Assembly: GCA_900540085.1 (NCBI GenBank)
Contig: UQEU01000010.1
Span: 1-63,507 of the forward strand
DNA from: an uncultured Eubacteriales bacterium
Lineage (GTDB): Bacteria > Bacillota > Clostridia > Oscillospirales > Acutalibacteraceae
Reading direction: 5' to 3'
Length of the DNA: 63,507 bases
This document shows, in pieces, positions 59,187 to 63,507 of this stretch. Under the pieces are notes generated by a model. That model ran no database searches, was not told the origin of the DNA, and worked only from the letters and a program-made list of their open reading frames with translations. How positions within the stretch are numbered: position 1 is the first letter of the stretch; every line of letters starts with the position of its first letter. A program made the translations under genes and the position numbers.

Positions 59187-59996
59187 ATGAAATTTCAAAA
59201 TATTATTGATATGCATACTCACTCCGACAATTCTTTTGACGGTAACCATTCGGTAATTTTGCTTTGTGAGAGTGCTTTCAATAAAAAGGCAAAAGCGATA
59301 GCGATTACAGACCATTGTGAAATTGATTCAAAGACAATGGACTTCAGAGCGTTGACAATCAATTCTTTTGTAAATACAAAAATGGCGCAAGATTCTTTTT
59401 GCGGCAATTTTATTGTAATGCAGGGAATTGAACTCGGTCAGGCTTTGTACAATAAACCTTTGGCAGAACAAATTTTAAACGATTTTGATTATGATTTTGT
59501 TTTAGGTTCAATTCATAATTTAAAAGATATGGAAGATTTCTATTTTCTTGATTATAAGCAATATGATGTTGATGATTTGCTTACAAAGTATTTTGAATGC
59601 GAACTCGAACTTGCAAAATGGAACAAGTTTGACAGTCTTGCTCATCTCACATATCCTTTTAGATATATATATGAAAGAGAAAACTATAAACCCGACTTAA
59701 ATAAGTTTTCCGAATTGATAGATGAAATATTACTTACTTTGGTAAAAAATAAAAAGGCTTTGGAAATAAATACTTCCGGTTTTTTTATGAAAATAGGCGA
59801 AACATTACCTAATGAAAATATAGTGAAAAGGTTTAAAGAACTTGGCGGGGAATATATAACAGTAGGTTCAGATGCGCACTATGCTGAAAAAATATGCAAC
59901 GGAATTGAGGCAGGTCTTGAACTTGCACAAAAGTGCGGTTTTGAATATATTACTATTTATCAAAAAAGAGAACCGGTATTAATACCGATAGAGTAG
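59187..59996 (+). CDS. PHP-domain phosphatase, histidinol-phosphatase HisJ-like
   Basis: A 269-residue PHP metal-dependent phosphoesterase. Metal ligands are visible in order: DMHTHSDNSFDG, ITDHCE, GIELG, GSIHN and GSDAHY. The overall layout resembles the HisJ/HisK histidinol-phosphatase of Bacillota, which dephosphorylates L-histidinol phosphate. No other his genes lie nearby, so another phosphate ester is possible. It stands alone between the divergent UPF0237 gene and the aminotransferase. Confidence 0.83.
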   Translation: MKFQNIIDMHTHSDNSFDGNHSVILLCESAFNKKAKAIAITDHCEIDSKTMDFRALTINSFVNTKMAQDSFCGNFIVMQGIELGQALYNKPLAEQILNDFDYDFVLGSIHNLKDMEDFYFLDYKQYDVDDLLTKYFECELELAKWNKFDSLAHLTYPFRYIYERENYKPDLNKFSELIDEILLTLVKNKKALEINTSGFFMKIGETLPNENIVKRFKELGGEYITVGSDAHYAEKICNGIEAGLELAQKCGFEYITIYQKREPVLIPIE

Positions 59997-60075
59997 GGGT
60001 GAAAAAATTATATAAATAAAGCCATAAATAAAATATAATTAAACTATGTGATTAATTAAGGGGGATATCACTAAT

Positions 60076-61248
60076 ATGGATTATGGTAAATTACTCAATC
60101 AAAATCTTTTAAATGTAGAGCCTTCGGGAATAAGAAAGTTTTTCAGTATTGCACAGGAAATGGATGATGTCATATCATTGGGCGTAGGGGAGCCTGACTT
60201 TTTGACTCCGTACCATGTCAGAAAAACTGCAATTAAAACGCTTGAAGATGGCGATACAAAGTACACTGCAAACGCAGGACTCGCAAGTTTAAGAAAAGAA
60301 ATAGCAAATTTCTATGAGAGAAAGTATTTTGTGAAATACGACTCTGAAACAGAAGCGCTTGTTACGGTAGGCGGTTCAGAGGGTATAGATTTATGTATAA
60401 GGTCATTTGTGAGCGTAGGAGACGAAGTTATCGTACCTGAGCCGTCATTTGTTTGCTATAAGCCCATTGTTGAGGTTTGCGGCGGTACTGCAGTTCCTAT
60501 TGAGTTAAAAGTTGAAAATAAGTTCAGATTGACAGCTGAAGAACTTGAAAATGCAATTACGGACAAAACCAAACTTCTTGTTTTGCCTTTCCCAAACAAT
60601 CCTACCGGTGCAGTAATGCGTAAAGAAGACTTGGAAGCAGTTGCAGAAGTTATAAGAAAACATGATTTGTTTGTATTGTCAGACGAAATATACAGTGAAC
60701 TTACATACGGAGATGTACCACATATTTCAATCGCTTCTCTTGACGGTATGAAAGAGAGAACAGTTGTAATAAACGGTTTTTCAAAAACATACTCTATGAC
60801 GGGTTGGAGACTCGGCTATGCACTGGGACCTGCACCTGTTATTAAACAGATGACAAAATTGCATCAGTACGCTATAATGAGTGCACCAACTACATCGCAG
60901 TATGCCGCTATTGATGCACTTAAAAATTGTGATGACGATGTTGCTGCTATGGTTGCAGAGTATGATGAAAGAAGAAAGTTCATAGTATCTGCGTTTAGAA
61001 ATATCGGACTCGATTGTTTTGAACCGGAAGGAGCTTTTTATTGCTTCCCGTGTATTAAATCAACAGGAATGACATCTAATGAATTTTGTGAAACACTCAT
61101 CAATAAAAAACATGTTGCCGTTGTACCGGGTTCGGCTTTCGGCAAGAGCGGTGAAGGTTTCATAAGAGTTTCGTATTGTTATTCAATAGAAGAAATCAAA
61201 GAGGCAGTTCGCATTATCGGTGAATTTGTAAATGAAATAAGGAAATAA
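60076..61248 (+). CDS. Class I/II aminotransferase
   Basis: A 390-residue fold-type I PLP enzyme. LGVGEPDFLTP, PFPNNPTGAV, LSDEIYSELTYG and the PLP lysine in NGFSKTYSMTGWRLGY are clear. It is close to aspartate/aromatic and PatA-type aminotransferases; specificity cannot be set by eye. AAGGGGGA lies 10 nt before the ATG. It ends 1 nt before ispE, so the two are probably cotranscribed. Confidence 0.88.
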   Translation: MDYGKLLNQNLLNVEPSGIRKFFSIAQEMDDVISLGVGEPDFLTPYHVRKTAIKTLEDGDTKYTANAGLASLRKEIANFYERKYFVKYDSETEALVTVGGSEGIDLCIRSFVSVGDEVIVPEPSFVCYKPIVEVCGGTAVPIELKVENKFRLTAEELENAITDKTKLLVLPFPNNPTGAVMRKEDLEAVAEVIRKHDLFVLSDEIYSELTYGDVPHISIASLDGMKERTVVINGFSKTYSMTGWRLGYALGPAPVIKQMTKLHQYAIMSAPTTSQYAAIDALKNCDDDVAAMVAEYDERRKFIVSAFRNIGLDCFEPEGAFYCFPCIKSTGMTSNEFCETLINKKHVAVVPGSAFGKSGEGFIRVSYCYSIEEIKEAVRIIGEFVNEIRK

Positions 61249-61249
61249 A

Positions 61250-62128
61250 ATGAAGATTGAAATTAACGCTTACGCAAAAATAAACTTAATGCTTGACATT
61301 ATCGGCAGACGAAATAACGGTTATCACGATTTGTTTATGGTTATGCAGTCTATAAGTCTGCACGATACTTTGATTGTGGAAAATAACGATTTGAATAAAA
61401 TTGTAATCACTTGCAATGACGCTTCGATTCCTTTGAATGAGAAAAATATCGTTCATAAGGTCGCAACTGAATTTTTTAAGTTTACAAAAATTAAAAACGG
61501 CGTTAATATCAATATAAAAAAACAAATTCCTCACGCTGCGGGTATGGCGGGCGGAAGTGCAGACGGTGCAGCTGTTATCATAGCGCTTGATAAGATATTC
61601 AATACAAATTTGTCAATGAATGAACTTTGTGAAATAGGTGGTAAAGTCGGTGCAGATATTCCGTTTTGTATTCAAGGCGGTACTATGCTTGTGCAGGGAA
61701 TAGGCGATGTTTTAAATAAGATGAACGATATGCCCGATTGCTTTATTTTAGTAGTTAAGCCTCCTGTTGATGTCAATACTGCAGAGGCATATAAACAGTA
61801 CGACTTGTTTTTAAAAAGATATACGCCTAAAAAGTTTGAAATGATGCAGGCTGTTCAAAAGGGTAATCTTAAAGATATTTGTTCAAATATGTCAAATACT
61901 TTTGAACAGTTTATAGAAGTTCCGCAAAGGGTGGAAATTAAAAAAATAATGCGTGAAAACGGTGCAATAGGTTCGTGTATGAGCGGAAGCGGTCCTACTG
62001 TTTTCGGTATTTTTGAAGATAAAAAAACTGCTGAAAAATGTGCGGAAAAATTGAACGGTCTCGGTAAAGACATTTTTGTATGCAAGCCTTATAATAAAGG
62101 TTGCGAAATAGTAAATATTGTTGAATAA
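61250..62128 (+). CDS. ispE: 4-diphosphocytidyl-2-C-methyl-D-erythritol kinase
   Basis: A 292-residue GHMP kinase of the MEP isoprenoid pathway. YAKINLMLDIIGRRNNGYHDL at the start and the ATP loop PHAAGMAGGSADGAA are diagnostic; SGSGPTVFGIF is the third GHMP motif. The second Gly of the ATP loop is Met (GMAGGS rather than GLGGGS). The gene is coupled to the aminotransferase and followed by a terminator that runs into spoIIR. Confidence 0.93.
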   Translation: MKIEINAYAKINLMLDIIGRRNNGYHDLFMVMQSISLHDTLIVENNDLNKIVITCNDASIPLNEKNIVHKVATEFFKFTKIKNGVNINIKKQIPHAAGMAGGSADGAAVIIALDKIFNTNLSMNELCEIGGKVGADIPFCIQGGTMLVQGIGDVLNKMNDMPDCFILVVKPPVDVNTAEAYKQYDLFLKRYTPKKFEMMQAVQKGNLKDICSNMSNTFEQFIEVPQRVEIKKIMRENGAIGSCMSGSGPTVFGIFEDKKTAEKCAEKLNGLGKDIFVCKPYNKGCEIVNIVE

Positions 62129-62133
62129 ACAGA

Positions 62134-62175
62134 AAAAAACCTGTCAATCATTAAAGTGAAAGGCAGGTTTTTTGT
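62134..62175 (+). terminator. terminator between ispE and spoIIR
   Basis: AAAAAACCTGTC (62134-62145) pairs with GGCAGGTTTTTT (62162-62173), with one G-T pair and a 16-nt loop. The 3' arm contains the only candidate ribosome site for spoIIR. Confidence 0.78.
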
Positions 62176-62176
62176 T

Positions 62177-62806
62177 ATGTTACTTAAAAGAAATTCAAAA
62201 CTAATTATTTTTTTCAGCGTGTTTTTGGCAATGATTACGGCTTTTACTTATTTTGTTCCTTTTTTTAAGAAGAGTTTTGATATATCAAACGATGTTTTAA
62301 GACTTCACATTATAGCAAATTCAGATTTGTCAGTTGACCAAAATGTAAAGTTGAAAGTGCGTGACGCCGTTTTGACTGCTATGAGCGATAAATTTTCAAA
62401 TTCAAAATCTTTGGACGACACTTTGAATATTGCAAATAAAAATAAAGAATATATAAAAACTGTTGCTGACAATGAACTTGAAAAATACGGCGCTGAATAT
62501 GATGCAAATGTTGAGGTAAAAAAAGAATATTTCAATACAAGGTCTTATAATGATGTTACTTTACCGGCAGGGTGTTATAATTCAGTTGTAATAACGCTTG
62601 GCAACGGTGTAGGAAAGAATTGGTGGTGTGTAATGTATCCTGCAATTTGTCTTCCGCAAGTCAGTGACACTGAACTTGATAAAGTTTTAGATGATGATGA
62701 AATGAGTGTTATAAGTAACAGTAAATATGATGTGAGATTTAAAATAGTTGAAGTATATGAAAAAGTTAAAAGTTTTTTTGAAAATAAAACTATGAGAATG
62801 AAATAA
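62177..62806 (+). CDS. spoIIR: Stage II sporulation protein R
   Basis: A 209-residue secreted signalling protein made in the forespore, which triggers SpoIIGA to process pro-sigma-E in the mother cell. An N-terminal membrane/signal helix (about 9-30) is followed by RLHIIANSD, DQNVKLKVRDAVL and GVGKNWWCVMYPAICL, all family hallmarks. ATG 62177 lies directly after the ispE terminator; GCAGG in the stem is 9 nt upstream. GTG 62156 in the loop has no ribosome site. Its presence implies an endospore former or a recent descendant. No sigma-F promoter was identified. Confidence 0.92.
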   Translation: MLLKRNSKLIIFFSVFLAMITAFTYFVPFFKKSFDISNDVLRLHIIANSDLSVDQNVKLKVRDAVLTAMSDKFSNSKSLDDTLNIANKNKEYIKTVADNELEKYGAEYDANVEVKKEYFNTRSYNDVTLPAGCYNSVVITLGNGVGKNWWCVMYPAICLPQVSDTELDKVLDDDEMSVISNSKYDVRFKIVEVYEKVKSFFENKTMRMK

Positions 62807-62859
62807 AAGTTAGATTTAATTTACGGCAGAAATTAAATTTTAATACTAATAAAGTATAG

Positions 62860-62892
62860 TAAAACGGCTTACAGAAATTGTAAGCCGTTTTA
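62860..62892 (+). terminator. terminator after spoIIR
   Basis: A 14-bp stem (about 62860-62873 with 62879-62892), loop GAAAT, followed by TATTTT. Confidence 0.8.
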
Positions 62893-63003
62893 TATTTTAA
62901 ATATTTTATTTAAATTTAATATTTAAAGTAGAAAATTTGTATGTTAATACAAATTTGGGTAAGTTTACATAATTTAAACAAGGAGGGAACATATAAAATT
63001 TTG

Positions 63004-63032
63004 TTTTAATTTTATATTAAAAATGATATAAT
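63004..63032 (+). promoter_or_regulatory. possible promoter of the edge genes
   Basis: TTTTAA (63004-63009), a 17-nt spacer and TATAAT (63027-63032) with an extended -10 TG. The -35 is poor. Confidence 0.35.
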
Positions 63033-63059
63033 GAATATAACAAAAAATACAAAGAGGCT

Positions 63060-63302
63060 TTGTATGTTGCACAAACAAAAGGAGATAATTCAGAATTAGT
63101 TGAAGTATTCAAGAAATGCCAAAAAAGATTAGACAATAAATTAGAGAGATATAACAAAATGATTGAAGAAATAAATTCTGAATGTCGGACAATAGAAAAA
63201 GAAGAAACAATTGAAAGTGATTTAACACTTGAAGAACTACAAGCATTGTTAAACGAACGGCAAATAGATAATGATTTTGGGTTAGATGAACCGGAATTTT
63301 AA
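63060..63302 (+). CDS. Small charged helical protein, unrecognised
   Basis: An 80-residue protein with a coiled-coil-like N-terminal half (KKCQKRLDNKLERYNKMIEE) and an acidic second half. No family recognised. The start is unclear: TTG 63060 is only 2 nt after AGAGG, and the frame stays open to 63027 without an ATG. An ATG at 63064 is in another frame and gives just 11 codons. It lies 44 nt before the next gene and may be its operon partner or a fragment. Confidence 0.45.
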   Translation: MYVAQTKGDNSELVEVFKKCQKRLDNKLERYNKMIEEINSECRTIEKEETIESDLTLEELQALLNERQIDNDFGLDEPEF

Positions 63303-63346
63303 ATAAAAAAGGAAGAAATTTCCCAAAAATGAAAGGAGAAAGCAAA

Positions 63347-63507
63347 ATGACAGAAAAAAATGATGTAAAAACAACTATTGAAAACAGTGTTGCAGAAGAT
63401 GTAACACCAGAAAAGAAACAATTAACTAAAAAAACAAAGATTATTATTTCGATTGTTTCAATAGTAATTGTTTTAGCGATAATCATAAGTAGCTGTTTCA
63501 TTTGGCA
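63347..63507 (+). CDS. Membrane-anchored protein, 5' part only (cut by window end)
   Basis: Fifty-three codons before the window ends. The ATG has AAAGGAG 8 nt upstream. A polar, charged N-terminus (about 1-32, ending LTKKTK) leads into a membrane helix (IIISIVSIVIVLAIIIS) with a Cys just after it. It is a single-pass membrane protein with the N-terminus inside, or possibly a signal-anchored exported protein. No family can be named from this part. Confidence 0.65.
   Translation, partial: MTEKNDVKTTIENSVAEDVTPEKKQLTKKTKIIISIVSIVIVLAIIISSCFIW

Noticed and set aside
63109..63501. 130-codon hydrophobic frame on the minus strand at the window end
   Set aside because: It is antisense to the two small plus-strand genes, of which the second has an excellent ribosome site. 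The hydrophobicity comes from reading A-rich coding DNA backwards.
1..63507. CRISPR arrays, tRNA or rRNA genes, prophage or transposase genes
   Set aside because: Read on both strands, no regular spaced direct repeats, cloverleaf-like segments, rRNA-like sequence or integrase/transposase motifs were found.

Overview
The window is about 63.5 kb of AT-rich chromosome that reads as core genome of an anaerobic, spore-forming Clostridia-type Bacillota. An Oscillospirales/Ruminococcaceae-like gut lineage is my inference from protein style and gene order. The basis is low GC, strong AGGAGG ribosome sites, many TTG/GTG starts, spoIIR and an intramembrane M50 protease of the SpoIVFB type, formate-tetrahydrofolate ligase, RNase J, RbgA, and UPF0210/UPF0237 and DUF1540 genes. 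No rRNA, tRNA, CRISPR array, insertion sequence or prophage hallmark was seen.

Layout. 1-940: a GC-rich triple hairpin and a decayed minus-strand tract (surface-protein remnant, split DUF3592 gene). 940-5600: rodA diverges from the fhs-tsaE-tsaB-rpiB operon. 5600-13510: heterodimeric ABC exporter, MATE pump, and a GPH-type transporter with an exceptional charged tail. 13570-17800: ppa-cca, then an aldolase-family lyase, a membrane protein and an acyltransferase-like DUF5596 protein, coupled under a palindrome-bearing promoter. 17830-19740 (minus): rnhA and a sodium symporter. 19910-27575: rnj-rplI-dnaB-tilS-hpt-ftsH. 27600-31910: a topoisomerase IV pair behind a palindromic promoter. 32040-43280: secG, DEDDh exonuclease, class A PBP, ruvX, M50 protease, a radical SAM pair, L19 with a structured leader, then rbgA-rnhB-yraN-thrC. 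43330-50650: DUF1540, metallophosphoesterase, and the protein quality-control block tig-clpP-clpX-lon-engB. 50650-57290: lysA, YerC-like regulator, methyltransferase, hslO, acyltransferase-3, a membrane protein, NfeD and SPFH. 57390-63507: the UPF0210/UPF0237 pair (minus), PHP phosphatase, aminotransferase, ispE, spoIIR and two small unrecognised genes at the edge.

The genes mostly serve translation and RNA maintenance (TsaE/B, Cca, TilS, RNase J, L9, L19, RbgA, EngB), DNA replication and topology (DnaB, topo IV, RuvX, RNases HI/HII), envelope growth (RodA, PBP, SecG), proteostasis (trigger factor, ClpXP, Lon, FtsH, Hsp33) and biosynthesis of one-carbon units, threonine, lysine and isoprenoids. 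Most transcription units show sigma-A type promoters, often with an extended -10 TGn, and strong hairpin terminators.

I did not find a clearly new defence or mobile system. The best leads are regulatory or architectural: the palindrome centred on the topo IV -35 box, the palindrome over the -10 box of the lyase operon, the long charged tail on the GPH transporter, the L19 leader with competing stems, an in-frame stop that trims the PBP tail, a start site embedded in the ispE terminator, and the decayed/accessory edges of the window.
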